Source: JBOFCS01 sp051646185 (lineage in GTDB: Bacteria; Actinomycetota; Actinomycetes; Mycobacteriales; Mycobacteriaceae). From it: a stretch of 22,721 nucleotides of DNA. The stretch covers positions 1 through 22,721 of the forward strand of contig JBOFCS010000231.1 of the NCBI GenBank assembly GCA_051646185.1, read 5' to 3'. Position 1 is the first letter of the stretch. Each line of letters begins with the position of its first letter. Positions 6,958-15,757 of this stretch are shown here, one piece after another. Both the position numbers and the translations under genes were made by a program. The notes below the pieces were generated by a model that saw only the letters and a list, made by a program, of their open reading frames with translations, was not told the DNA's origin and ran no database searches.

Positions 6958-6987
6958 TTGACAGAATGAACACGTTCTAGTTACTAT
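6958..6987 (+). promoter_or_regulatory. Probable yrbE4A/mce4 operon promoter
   Basis: A perfect -35 TTGACA (6958-6963) is followed after 18 bases by TACTAT (6982-6987), a common -10 variant. The predicted start of transcription is about 40 bases before the yrbE4A GTG. The whole spacer is taken up by the KstR-like site at 6966-6979, so repressor binding would exclude RNA polymerase. Confidence 0.7.
6966..6979. promoter_or_regulatory. KstR-type operator in the mce4 promoter spacer
   Basis: The 14-mer atgaacacgttcta fits TnnAACnnGTTnnA except for its first base and shares AACACGTTCTA with the sites at 3091 and 3417. It lies between the -35 and -10 hexamers of the best promoter in the window. 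KstR control of mce4 is established in mycobacteria and rhodococci. Confidence 0.85.
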
Positions 6988-7035
6988 GACGTGCATCACA
7001 TATGATCTTGCACTTGAGGATGACCGGAGGCTTAG

Positions 7036-7800
7036 GTGAAGGAACGGCTTGCAACGCCTCTTAGGGCGGTAGGCGGTTTTTTTGCCATGTCATTGGATAC
7101 GGCTGCGCTAGTTTTTGCAAGACCATTTCAGTGGGTAGAGTTTATTGAGCAATCATGGTTTATTGCCCGAGTATCTATGGTGCCAACGGTGCTGGTTGCT
7201 GTCCCGTTTACCGTGCTTGTTTCTTTCACTCTTAACATTCTGCTTCGGGAAATTGGTGCTGCTGATCTCTCAGGTGCTGGAGCGGCATTAGGCGCAGTTA
7301 CGCAGGTCGGTCCGATGGTTACAGTTCTGATCGTTGCTGGCGCCGGTGCTACGGCAATCTGTGCAGATCTTGGTGCGAGGACCATTAGGGAAGAGATCGA
7401 TGCAATGAAAGTCCTTGGTATAGATCCTATCCAACGTTTAGTAGTGCCACGTGTCCTTGCTTCAACAGGGGTTGCCTTGTTATTAAATGGCCTGGTTTGC
7501 TCAATCGGAATTGTTGGTGGATTTGTTTTTTCGGTTTTTTTGCAGGATGTTAATCCTGGTGCGTTTGTTAATGGAATAACGCTACTGACTGGTTTCCCGG
7601 AGTTACTTATCTCAGAGCTCAAAGCCGGATTATTTGGTATGTTAGCGGGATTAGTTGCCTGCTATCGAGGTTTGTCAGTTAAGGGTGGACCCAAAAGTGT
7701 GGGAGATGCAGTTAATGAAACCGTAGTTTATGCGTTTATGTGTCTGTTTGTTGTCAATGTCATCGTCACTGCTGTTGGTATTAAGATGACGGCGCGGTGA
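7036..7800 (+). CDS. yrbE4A: YrbE4A, permease subunit of the Mce4 sterol importer
   Basis: The 254-residue MlaE/YrbE-family membrane protein has several hydrophobic segments and the family's cytoplasmic motif EEIDAM at residues 119-124 (ADLGARTIREEIDAMKVLGI), thought to contact the MceG ATPase. It follows M. tuberculosis Rv3501c closely as I recall it, for example LNILLREIGAADLSGAG and VKGGPK near the end. With YrbE4B it forms the inner-membrane channel through which Mce4 delivers cholesterol; the ATPase gene is not in this window. GTG at 7036 has CGGAGG five bases upstream. It is the first gene of the import operon, downstream of two KstR-like sites. Confidence 0.96.
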   Translation: MKERLATPLRAVGGFFAMSLDTAALVFARPFQWVEFIEQSWFIARVSMVPTVLVAVPFTVLVSFTLNILLREIGAADLSGAGAALGAVTQVGPMVTVLIVAGAGATAICADLGARTIREEIDAMKVLGIDPIQRLVVPRVLASTGVALLLNGLVCSIGIVGGFVFSVFLQDVNPGAFVNGITLLTGFPELLISELKAGLFGMLAGLVACYRGLSVKGGPKSVGDAVNETVVYAFMCLFVVNVIVTAVGIKMTAR

Positions 7801-7808
7801 TCTAACTA

Positions 7809-8657
7809 ATGTTGTTGTCGTATAAGCAGTCGCAGGCCATTCGGCGAGAGCTGGCTAGAGTTTCTCAGGCTTGGGATAAGCTTGGCGAACAGGCGCTATT
7901 TTATGGTGATGCCTTTCGTTTTTTACCAAAAGCGCTACGAAAGTATAAGAGAGAAACTATTCGTTTAATCGCTGAAATTTCCATGGGAACGGGGGCTTTA
8001 GCGGTCATTGGTGGGACGGTGGTTATCGTTGGATTTCTGACATTGGCAGCAGGTGGAACAATTGCAGTACAAGGTTATAGTTCACTAGGAAATATTGGGG
8101 TGGAAGCGCTCACCGGATTTTTTGCAGCTTTCATTAATGTGCGTATCGCTGCTCCGGTGATCGCCGGAATTGGTTTGGCAGCCACAATTGGAGCAGGTTC
8201 TACTGCCCAACTTGGGGCGATGAGGGTCTCAGAAGAAATTGATGCACTGGAATCTATTGCGATTGCGTCGATTCCGTATTTAGTTTCTACCAGGTTAGTA
8301 GCTGGAATGATTGCGATTATTCCATTGTATTCGTTGGCAGTTCTCGCTTCATTTTTTTCTAGTCGCTTTGCAACGGTGTACATTTATGGTCAGTCAGCTG
8401 GGGTTTACGATCATTATTTTGACACCTTTTTAATATCCACAGATATTTTATGGTCATTTGTTCAGGCCATAGTAATGGCAATTTTTGTTATGCTAATACA
8501 TACTTATTTTGGGTACACCGCCACCGGAGGGCCGGTAGGTGTGGGGATTGCGGTAGGCAAAGCTGTTAGGGCTTCGCTTATTGCTGTCGTAACTGTGACT
8601 CTCTTTATTTCGCTTGCTGCTTACGGCGGCACTGGCAATTTTAATCTTTCAGGTTAA
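7809..8657 (+). CDS. yrbE4B: YrbE4B, permease subunit of the Mce4 sterol importer
   Basis: This is the second MlaE/YrbE-family permease (282 residues), with EEIDAL at 142-147 in the same cytoplasmic position as in YrbE4A. Segments IAVQGYSSLGNIG, TIGAGSTAQLGAMRV and the C-terminal GNFNLSG resemble Rv3500c. A hydrophilic N-terminal stretch of about 50 residues, with RRELARVSQAW and RKYKRET, precedes the first membrane segment. ATG at 7809 lies eight bases after the yrbE4A stop, and no strong ribosome site is seen, so translation is probably coupled. Confidence 0.95.
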   Translation: MLLSYKQSQAIRRELARVSQAWDKLGEQALFYGDAFRFLPKALRKYKRETIRLIAEISMGTGALAVIGGTVVIVGFLTLAAGGTIAVQGYSSLGNIGVEALTGFFAAFINVRIAAPVIAGIGLAATIGAGSTAQLGAMRVSEEIDALESIAIASIPYLVSTRLVAGMIAIIPLYSLAVLASFFSSRFATVYIYGQSAGVYDHYFDTFLISTDILWSFVQAIVMAIFVMLIHTYFGYTATGGPVGVGIAVGKAVRASLIAVVTVTLFISLAAYGGTGNFNLSG

Positions 8658-8661
8658 CGCA

Positions 8662-9837
8662 ATGAACTCACACGCAGCTCCACGTCGGGCCAAACTTGCC
8701 GCATTGATTCTCATCCTGATATTAGGAACAGCTACAGCAGTGGCCGTTGGTGTGTATAGCTCTGCATTTACTCCCAGTGTGCGGGTAATTGTTAGTGCTC
8801 CTCGTTCCGGATTAGTTCTGGATCCAGATGCCAAGGTTAAGCTGAGAGGTGTTGTTGTTGGTCATGTTTCAAAAATAAATCACAATTCTGATATGGCTGA
8901 CTTGTATCTTGATATCGATCCAGATAAGGCTCACTTAATACCAGAAGAATCGAATGTGGAGATAAAATCTAGCACTGTGTTTGGCGCTAAGTATGTGAAT
9001 TTTGTTATTCCACAAAATGTATCAAAAAAACCAGTAAGGTCAGGAATGACATTTTCGACAAAAAATGTCACGATAGAGTTTAATACGGTATTTCAGAATT
9101 TACTTAATCTTCTGAAGCAGATTGAGCCTGAGAAAATTAATTCAGTACTCGGCGCATTTGCTACAGGATTGCGGGGAAACGGGGAAAAATTGGGTGAGGA
9201 ACTTGAAGAAAGTAATGAGTACCTAGGAAAAATCAATCCGTCGTTACCAAGTCTGGAGCTTGATCTAAACAAGGTGGCAACCGTAACTAGTCACTATGCT
9301 GAAGTAACACCCGACTTAATGAGAATTTTTGACAATGCCACTGTCACTAGCGCTACCATCTATGCACGCCAGACGTTGCTTGCCGCTCTATTATCTGATT
9401 CGAAGGGGCTAGCCGAAAAAGCCACTAAAGTTTTATTGGCAAATAAAGATGATTTAGAGGAATCTTTGCGAGATTTACGTATGACAGCGTCACTACTGCA
9501 AAGCTATTCTCCGGAATTAACCTGCTTAATTAAAGGACTCAATAGTGCGCGTATTAAGTTTGAGCCGATTGTTTCTGGTATTAATAACGGTATTACTTTA
9601 AATTCGGGTTTTTTGTATGGTGATAAACCTTATGAATATCCGCAGGATCTTCCGAAGGTCAATGCATCAGCGGTACCACAGTGTTATGGCTTACCTGATC
9701 CCGTTATAGGCTCTCATTCCCCATACTTAGTGACAGATACCGGCACAGTTCCGTATATACCATCTACCGAAGTGACGGCCAATCTGCCGAATTTGTTTCA
9801 AGTTTTATTAACTGAACCAGTGAATGGGGGGGGATAA
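8662..9837 (+). CDS. mce4A: Mce4A, substrate-binding protein of the Mce4 importer
   Basis: From the ATG at 8662 the protein has 391 residues: one N-terminal membrane anchor (about 11-33), an MCE/MlaD beta-barrel domain (about 38-118, with LVLDPDAKVKLRGVVVGHV and FGAKYV), then a helical region of the CUP1 type found in Mce4 proteins, with cysteines near the C-terminus. Six Mce proteins are thought to form a hexameric tunnel across the periplasm. The frame is open back to 8614, but that part lies in yrbE4B and would put a second hydrophobic stretch in front. The ATG four bases after the yrbE4B stop is more likely, although its ribosome site (AGGT) is weak. The gene ends in a run of eight G that also precedes mce4B. 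Confidence 0.93.
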   Translation: MNSHAAPRRAKLAALILILILGTATAVAVGVYSSAFTPSVRVIVSAPRSGLVLDPDAKVKLRGVVVGHVSKINHNSDMADLYLDIDPDKAHLIPEESNVEIKSSTVFGAKYVNFVIPQNVSKKPVRSGMTFSTKNVTIEFNTVFQNLLNLLKQIEPEKINSVLGAFATGLRGNGEKLGEELEESNEYLGKINPSLPSLELDLNKVATVTSHYAEVTPDLMRIFDNATVTSATIYARQTLLAALLSDSKGLAEKATKVLLANKDDLEESLRDLRMTASLLQSYSPELTCLIKGLNSARIKFEPIVSGINNGITLNSGFLYGDKPYEYPQDLPKVNASAVPQCYGLPDPVIGSHSPYLVTDTGTVPYIPSTEVTANLPNLFQVLLTEPVNGGG

Positions 9838-9839
9838 TA

Positions 9840-10886
9840 ATGATGAGACTACTAGCGGGTGGAAACCGTAAGGTCACCATTAAGCTTTCTGTTTTTGCCT
9901 TTGTGATGACTGCAATATTTATTGGGCTATCAATTATATTTAGTCAGTATAGATTTGGTTCATCGGATGATTATCATGCAGTATTTAGTAATGCTTCGGG
10001 GTTAAGATCAGGGCAAAAAGTTCGTATTGCTGGGGTGCCGGTGGGATCTGTTGAAGGTGTAAAAATTATTGCAGATAACCAGGTTCAGGTTGATTTTAAT
10101 ATTGATACAAAGTTTACTATTTTTTCTAGCACTAAGGCTGTAGTGCGATATGAAAATTTAGTGGGGGATCGTTATTTAGAGCTCTTAGAGGGGGTTGGAT
10201 CTCTTAATAAGCTTAGCGAGGGTGGATTCATACCGGTAACTCAAACTGAGCCAGCACTAGATCTAGATCTTCTTATAGGGGGGTTTAAGCCGCTACTTAA
10301 GGGGTTAAGCGCAGAGCAAGTAAATGATCTTTCGGGAGCATTGCTTCAAATATTTCAAGGTCAAGGTGGAAGTATTGCTGAGTTATTTAGCAATACTGGA
10401 TCTTTTTCAAAGAGTATTTCTAACAGAGATGATCTAGTAGGCCAAGTTATTTCACATTTAAATGAAGCTTTGAGGGCAATCAGCGAAAAGCGCAATCAAT
10501 TTGATGCAACCATTGAACAGCTACAACAGTTAATGAGTGGATTAGCGCAGGATAAAGACCCAATCGGTGCAGCATTACCCAGAATCGCTAATGCTACTAA
10601 TGATCTTTCATTGCTAATCAAGGGGATTCGACCTGATTTACAAGGAATGATCAGTGAGTTAAACCGAACTGCCACTCAGCTTGATATTGGGAAAGAAGAT
10701 ATAAATAATGCTCTTTCGAGACTTCCTAACGATTATCAGAAGATGGCCAGCGTGGGTTCCTATGGTGGAATGTTCCAGTTTTATCTATGTGGAACAAAAC
10801 TAAAATTTAGTGGTCCTGATGGGAAAACTCTTTATATAGATACTCCAGGTGGTCAAGTTGGAGGGCGGTGTGGTCCAGTATCATGA
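9840..10886 (+). CDS. mce4B: Mce4B, subunit of the Mce4 importer
   Basis: The 348-residue protein has a membrane anchor at about 13-33, an MCE domain at about 43-118 (GLRSGQKVRIAGVPVGSVEGV, VRYENLVGDRYLEL) and a long helical part. The recalled M. tuberculosis Mce4B is 350 residues and shares VRIAGVPVGSV, ENLVGDRYLE and the C-terminal cysteines. The start is one of two adjacent ATG codons (9840, 9843) behind a G-rich ribosome site formed by the end of mce4A. The stop overlaps the mce4C start as ATGA. Confidence 0.94.
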   Translation: MMRLLAGGNRKVTIKLSVFAFVMTAIFIGLSIIFSQYRFGSSDDYHAVFSNASGLRSGQKVRIAGVPVGSVEGVKIIADNQVQVDFNIDTKFTIFSSTKAVVRYENLVGDRYLELLEGVGSLNKLSEGGFIPVTQTEPALDLDLLIGGFKPLLKGLSAEQVNDLSGALLQIFQGQGGSIAELFSNTGSFSKSISNRDDLVGQVISHLNEALRAISEKRNQFDATIEQLQQLMSGLAQDKDPIGAALPRIANATNDLSLLIKGIRPDLQGMISELNRTATQLDIGKEDINNALSRLPNDYQKMASVGSYGGMFQFYLCGTKLKFSGPDGKTLYIDTPGGQVGGRCGPVS

Positions 10887-11950
10887 AGCGATTTGAAGAG
10901 CGTAATCCAATTCGTATAGCTATATTTGGATTAACTATTACACTGATAGTTGTTTTAGCGGCCATAAATTACGATAAAATACCTTTGATTAAAAACGAAA
11001 AACATTACTCTGCTTACTTTGCAGATGTTGCTGGACTGCTTCCGGGTGATGCAGTCCTAGTTTCTGGTGTTACAGTTGGAGAAGTCGAAGATGTAACACT
11101 TTCTGGACCAAAAGTTCTAGTGAAGTTTTCGGTAAAAAAGTCTATCTCTATTGGTGATAAAACTAGAGTAAATATCGCAACAACTACAGTTCTTGGTAAA
11201 AAATCTCTGGTCATTACCCCGGAAGGAACTGGATCGATAAGTGTTAGTGATCCGATTCCATTGGAACGGACCGTATCGCCGTATTCTTTGAACGATGTCT
11301 TAGCAGATCTTACGGAAACAGCATCAGATCTGGATACAGACCAACTCAATAGGTCACTCGATGCAATTTCTGAGGTGATGAAAGAGGCTTCACCGGAGCT
11401 TCACTTAGCGTTAGACGGTGTTTCTGCACTTTCCAAGAGTATTAACAGTAGAGATAGTACTTTGCAGCAGTTATTGAACAGGGCCAAGGAAGTTACATCG
11501 GTTCTTGCTGATCGAAGTGCGCAGATAAACGCATTAGTTCTAGATGGCAATCAACTTTTTTCTGAGTTAAATATGAGACGCAATGCTATTGCACAGTTAA
11601 TTGTGAATATTGGTTCGGTATCTCAACAACTTAGTGGTGTCATTCAGGATAATAAGACTCAGCTTGCGCCTACTCTTGACCGACTAAATACGGTTATTGA
11701 TAATTTATTAACTAATAAAGGCAGTATTACCAAAGCTTTAGAAACCTTGGCTCCGTATTCAACTGCGTTGGGAGAAGCGGTATCTGAAGGTCCTTGGTTT
11801 AATGCCTATGTAGCAAACTACTCAATGGGCAATTATATGCAGATTATCAATGATGCCTTATTAGCACCGGACCAATTGCCCGAGACTCTCCAAGAGTTTT
11901 TGAGAACAATATCGCCAAACACCATTACGGTTAAAGGTTCGGATAAATGA
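10883..11950 (+). CDS. mce4C: Mce4C, subunit of the Mce4 importer
   Basis: The 355-residue Mce protein has a short basic N-terminus, a membrane anchor at about 10-30, an MCE domain at about 41-115 (DVAGLLPGDAVLVSGVTVGEV, TTTVLGKKSL) and a helical C-terminal half with NSRDSTLQQLL and DGNQLFSELN. ATG at 10883 overlaps the mce4B stop by four bases (ATGA), which fits translational re-initiation; an upstream GTG at 10868 in the same frame is less likely. M. tuberculosis Mce4C has almost the same length. Confidence 0.94.
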   Translation: MKRFEERNPIRIAIFGLTITLIVVLAAINYDKIPLIKNEKHYSAYFADVAGLLPGDAVLVSGVTVGEVEDVTLSGPKVLVKFSVKKSISIGDKTRVNIATTTVLGKKSLVITPEGTGSISVSDPIPLERTVSPYSLNDVLADLTETASDLDTDQLNRSLDAISEVMKEASPELHLALDGVSALSKSINSRDSTLQQLLNRAKEVTSVLADRSAQINALVLDGNQLFSELNMRRNAIAQLIVNIGSVSQQLSGVIQDNKTQLAPTLDRLNTVIDNLLTNKGSITKALETLAPYSTALGEAVSEGPWFNAYVANYSMGNYMQIINDALLAPDQLPETLQEFLRTISPNTITVKGSDK

Positions 11951-13212
11951 TGTCAAAACTTCGCCTTCGTCCTCGATTAGTACTGCTGATGATACTCGTA
12001 CTTGTTATTAGTATTACTGGGTGGTACAGGCTTTCTGTGGAGCATCAAAGGCGTATAACCGCGTATTTCAGTTCCGCAACTTCGGTTTATGCCGGTGATG
12101 ATGTTCGGGTTTTAGGCGTCAAAGTTGGTGCAATAGATGCAATAGAGCCTGGGGGTCAGAGCACTAAAGTAACCATGTCGATTAACAGTGAAGTCAAGTT
12201 ACCATTAGACGTTAAAGCTGTTATTATGTCTCCAAATTTGGTGTCAGCAAGATTTATACAACTAACTCCTGTTTATATTAGTGGACCGACTATTGCTGAT
12301 GGACAAGAGATTTCTCTTTCCAATACCGCCATTCCCGTGGAATGGGATGACATTAAGACAGAACTAACCAAACTTTCAGCAGCTTTAGATACCCAAGTTG
12401 GGCAGAGCCAGGGCTCTTTGGGTAATTTTGTTAATACGGCAGCAGATGTTTTGGATGGCAAGGGTCAGTCGATTAAAGAGACCATCAAACAGTTATCTTC
12501 TGCTATGCAGACACTTTCAGATGGGCGAGGAGATCTATTTTCAACAGTAAAAAATCTCGCTATCTTTGTTAAAGCATTATCGGCTAGTGATAATCAAATA
12601 GTGAGTTTAAGCGGACATCTAGCTTCAGTATCAACAGTATTAGGCGAAAGTTCCAATCATCTTGATATGGCGTTGTCTTCGTTGGAGATTGCTATTAGAG
12701 ATTTAGGAACTTTTATTTCGGAGAACCGAGATAGAGTAAGTGATTCAGTCAAAAAACTTGGTGATGCAACCCAGGTTTTGGCTCACAGTCGCCCGCAGCT
12801 TGAGCAGATTTTGCATGTCGCCCCTACCGCTTTATCGAATTTTTATAATGTCTATCAACCTGCACAGGGATCCTTAACTGGTGCTATTGCACTTGCAAAT
12901 GCAGCAAATCCTCTTGTCTTCCTTTGTGGTTCTATTTCGGGACTTGCAAATGCCACTTCGGATCGAAGCGCTGAACTTTGTCGACAGTATCTTTCTCCAG
13001 TAGTAAACTCGTTGCTTGTTAACTATCCTGGAATCTTGCTCAATCCGGTTACCGGAGTTGACGCCTTCCCAGATCAAATTCAATACAGTCAACCTGAGTT
13101 AGAATCTGCTGCAAGACAAAAAACCTCACCTAGTGCTCAAGATTATGGATACCCAACACCAAAACAAGTAGATGGTCCAATGGGTTTTTTATTACCGGCA
13201 GGTGCCCCATGA
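11947..13212 (+). CDS. mce4D: Mce4D, subunit of the Mce4 importer
   Basis: The 421-residue Mce protein has an anchor at about 10-27, an MCE domain at about 36-110 (YAGDDVRVLGVKVGAI, SPNLVSARFIQL), helical repeats, and a C-terminal part with two cysteines (FLCGS, ELCRQ) and a proline-rich tail. It starts at 11947, overlapping the mce4C stop by four bases; a second ATG at 11950 is also possible. It overlaps mce4E by four bases. It is somewhat shorter than M. tuberculosis Mce4D (451 residues as I recall). Confidence 0.93.
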   Translation: MMSKLRLRPRLVLLMILVLVISITGWYRLSVEHQRRITAYFSSATSVYAGDDVRVLGVKVGAIDAIEPGGQSTKVTMSINSEVKLPLDVKAVIMSPNLVSARFIQLTPVYISGPTIADGQEISLSNTAIPVEWDDIKTELTKLSAALDTQVGQSQGSLGNFVNTAADVLDGKGQSIKETIKQLSSAMQTLSDGRGDLFSTVKNLAIFVKALSASDNQIVSLSGHLASVSTVLGESSNHLDMALSSLEIAIRDLGTFISENRDRVSDSVKKLGDATQVLAHSRPQLEQILHVAPTALSNFYNVYQPAQGSLTGAIALANAANPLVFLCGSISGLANATSDRSAELCRQYLSPVVNSLLVNYPGILLNPVTGVDAFPDQIQYSQPELESAARQKTSPSAQDYGYPTPKQVDGPMGFLLPAGAP

Positions 13213-14372
13213 ATAAAGTCTATAGTGATATTTACTGTAAAGTTTCAATGCATATAGGTATATTACTAACAGCTTTTTTCTTGCTTAGCCTTTCTGGATG
13301 CGGATCTCAAGGTCTCAACTCACTTACACTTCCGGGTGTTCAAGGACATGGTGATGGCTCTTATAGTGTTCAAATCGAAATGCCTAATGTTGCTACTCTC
13401 ACCCAGAATTCGCCAGTAAAAGTAAACGATGTCACAGTTGGTAGTGTTTCCCGGATAGTACTTAATGGTTGGACTGCCTTGATCACAGTATCGCTTAATA
13501 GTGATGTCCATTTACCTAAAAATGTAACAGCAAAAGTAGGTCAAACTAGTCTTTTGGGATCGCAGCATCTTGAACTTTCGATGACCGCTGGGGAGGATGC
13601 TGTTGGTGATCTTGCAGAAGGCGATCTAGTTCCATTAGAAAGAGCAAGTTCTTATCCAACTACTGAGCAAACTCTTTCATCTTTATCTGTAGTTCTCAAT
13701 GGCGGTGGACTAGCCCAAATTCAAGATATTACAACCGAGTTGAATAAAGCGCTTAAAGGTCGTACCTCGACTATTCATAATCTTATTCCGGAATTAGCGA
13801 GATTGGCACAAGGTCTTGACGACCAGAAAGAGCAGATTATCGCTGCGATGGAAGGTTTGAATGCCTTTTCCCGAGAAGTAAATATGCAGGAAACAACCTT
13901 GGCTCGGGCCTTAGATACCATACCCGGCGCTTTAAAAGTATTGGTGAATCAGCGTCAGAATATCACTTCGGCATTATCGTCTTTGGGGGACTTGGGGGCG
14001 ACCTCTTCTCAGATTATTCAAGAAAGTGGTGATGATCTGAAGGTGACAGTTAGTTCCCTAAAACCAACTTTGCAGGCGCTGGCGGATTCAAATGAATCAT
14101 TAACTCAAGTTTTGGGTATTCTTTTGACTTTTCCCTTTCCGCAGAGTGCGATAAATTCAGCCTTTCGTGGGGATTATGCAAATCTCTTTATGGTAGTGGA
14201 TTTAACTTCGCAGCGGTTGGATCTGAATTTTCTTACTGGAACTCCCTTTGGTCGGGCGCTGGTAAGTCCGGAAGGACTTCTGGGTGTTTCGCCAGATACA
14301 AGAGTGCAATTTGATGACCCGGCCCTGGGTCCGCTAGAACAAAGCCCTCCTTCAGTAGGGGGTGCTGGCTAA
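13209..14372 (+). CDS. mce4E: Mce4E, lipoprotein subunit of the Mce4 importer (LprN type)
   Basis: The 387-residue protein begins with a lipoprotein signal: hydrophobic stretch from about residue 15, then LSGC with the acylated cysteine at C31. Lipobox-bearing MceE proteins are the rule in the family, and M. tuberculosis Mce4E is LprN. The MCE domain spans about 50-125 (NSPVKVNDVTVGSV, SLLGSQHLEL), followed by the helical region. ATG at 13209 overlaps the mce4D stop by four bases. Its own stop shares one base with the mce4F ATG (TAATG). Confidence 0.94.
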   Translation: MNKVYSDIYCKVSMHIGILLTAFFLLSLSGCGSQGLNSLTLPGVQGHGDGSYSVQIEMPNVATLTQNSPVKVNDVTVGSVSRIVLNGWTALITVSLNSDVHLPKNVTAKVGQTSLLGSQHLELSMTAGEDAVGDLAEGDLVPLERASSYPTTEQTLSSLSVVLNGGGLAQIQDITTELNKALKGRTSTIHNLIPELARLAQGLDDQKEQIIAAMEGLNAFSREVNMQETTLARALDTIPGALKVLVNQRQNITSALSSLGDLGATSSQIIQESGDDLKVTVSSLKPTLQALADSNESLTQVLGILLTFPFPQSAINSAFRGDYANLFMVVDLTSQRLDLNFLTGTPFGRALVSPEGLLGVSPDTRVQFDDPALGPLEQSPPSVGGAG

Positions 14373-15757
14373 TGCTCAGCCGCTTTGTACGAGCCCAGCT
14401 ACTAGTGTTTTCCGTGGTCACTATTTTTGCTATGGCAGTGATGTTTGTAAAGTATGTCAAGGTACCAGCAATGTTTGGGTTGGGAACAATAAATGTGGTT
14501 ATCCAGTTACCGTCATCGGGTGGTCTATATAAGCATGCAAACGTTACCTATCGAGGGACCACAGTGGGTGAGGTTCAATCAGTACAGCTCACGGAGGAAG
14601 GCGTGGAAGCAACTTTAACTATTGAAGATGATGTCTCGATTCCTGCTTCGATAAGTGCTCAGGTTAAGAGTGTTTCAGCTATTGGAGAGCAGTACGTGGA
14701 CTTAGTTCCACAACAGAATATCTCGGCAGAGCGACTTCATGAGGGAGCAGTGATATCACTATCGGATACCACTGTGCCACAAGAAGTTGGACCAATGATT
14801 GAGCAGGCTAATAATTTAGTATCATCAATTTCAAATACTAAATTAAGAGCTTTGGTTGATAATGCTTTTGCAGCCTTTGGTGGAACCGGTTCTGACTTTC
14901 AAAAACTTATTGATTCAACTCGTTTGTTTGTTCAAGAGGCCAATAAAAATTCAGAAGTTACTCTAGAACTTATCAACAATAGTGATTTGTTGCTTGATAC
15001 CCAAATTTCCAGCAGAGATTCACTCCGGGAATGGACTTCACAACTTGCAGTATTCACTGACCAATTACGCGCTAACGATCAGCAACTCAATGACATCATT
15101 GAGCATGGTCCTTCAACGGCCAGCACTGCTAGAGGTTTTTTTGAGCAGTTAGAACCCACTCTTCCACTACTATTGGCAAATTTGGTTAGTGTTGGTGAGG
15201 TTTCAGTTATTTATCACAAAAGTATCGAACAACTGTTAGTGTTGTTTCCTCCCTTAACTTCGATGTTGTTTACTGCAGCGGCCAACGGACCGGCAGGAGA
15301 GGGGGCGTTGGTGGATTTTCATTTGCAGCTTAATGACCCCCCGGCTTGTACTACCGGGTTTTTATTGCCAGAACAGCGCCGTGATCCCAGCGATACATCC
15401 TTAGCGGTGCTGCCAAATGATTTATTTTGTAAAGTAGGGCAGTCTGATCCTGTAAGCGTTCGTGGTGCTCGTAACCTGCCCTGTATGGAGGTTCCTGGTA
15501 AAAGAGCTCCATCACCGTCTCTTTGCCGAGATCCTCAGGGTTATGTTCCGCTTGGGACTAATCCAGCTTATGGACCACCGCAGCCTACTGACAAACTTTG
15601 GTCGGGCGCTACTGCAGCACGGCAATATGACCCAAAAACGGGTAAATTTACCGGTCCAGATGGCAAGATATACACCTACCTTAATGCTCTACCAGATCAG
15701 GAAGTCAAAGGAGGCGAATCAAGTTGGCAGGAGTTTCTCATCCCAGCAGTGAGCTAG
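14372..15757 (+). CDS. mce4F: Mce4F, subunit of the Mce4 importer
   Basis: The 461-residue Mce protein has an anchor at about 8-27, an MCE domain at about 40-113 (GGLYKHANVTYRGTTVGEV, SAIGEQYVDL), helical CUP1-type segments and a cysteine-containing, proline-rich C-terminus. M. tuberculosis Mce4F is about 100 residues longer, so the tail here is short. The start shares one base with the mce4E stop. The last 34 bases overlap the start of the next gene. Confidence 0.93.
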   Translation: MLSRFVRAQLLVFSVVTIFAMAVMFVKYVKVPAMFGLGTINVVIQLPSSGGLYKHANVTYRGTTVGEVQSVQLTEEGVEATLTIEDDVSIPASISAQVKSVSAIGEQYVDLVPQQNISAERLHEGAVISLSDTTVPQEVGPMIEQANNLVSSISNTKLRALVDNAFAAFGGTGSDFQKLIDSTRLFVQEANKNSEVTLELINNSDLLLDTQISSRDSLREWTSQLAVFTDQLRANDQQLNDIIEHGPSTASTARGFFEQLEPTLPLLLANLVSVGEVSVIYHKSIEQLLVLFPPLTSMLFTAAANGPAGEGALVDFHLQLNDPPACTTGFLLPEQRRDPSDTSLAVLPNDLFCKVGQSDPVSVRGARNLPCMEVPGKRAPSPSLCRDPQGYVPLGTNPAYGPPQPTDKLWSGATAARQYDPKTGKFTGPDGKIYTYLNALPDQEVKGGESSWQEFLIPAVS

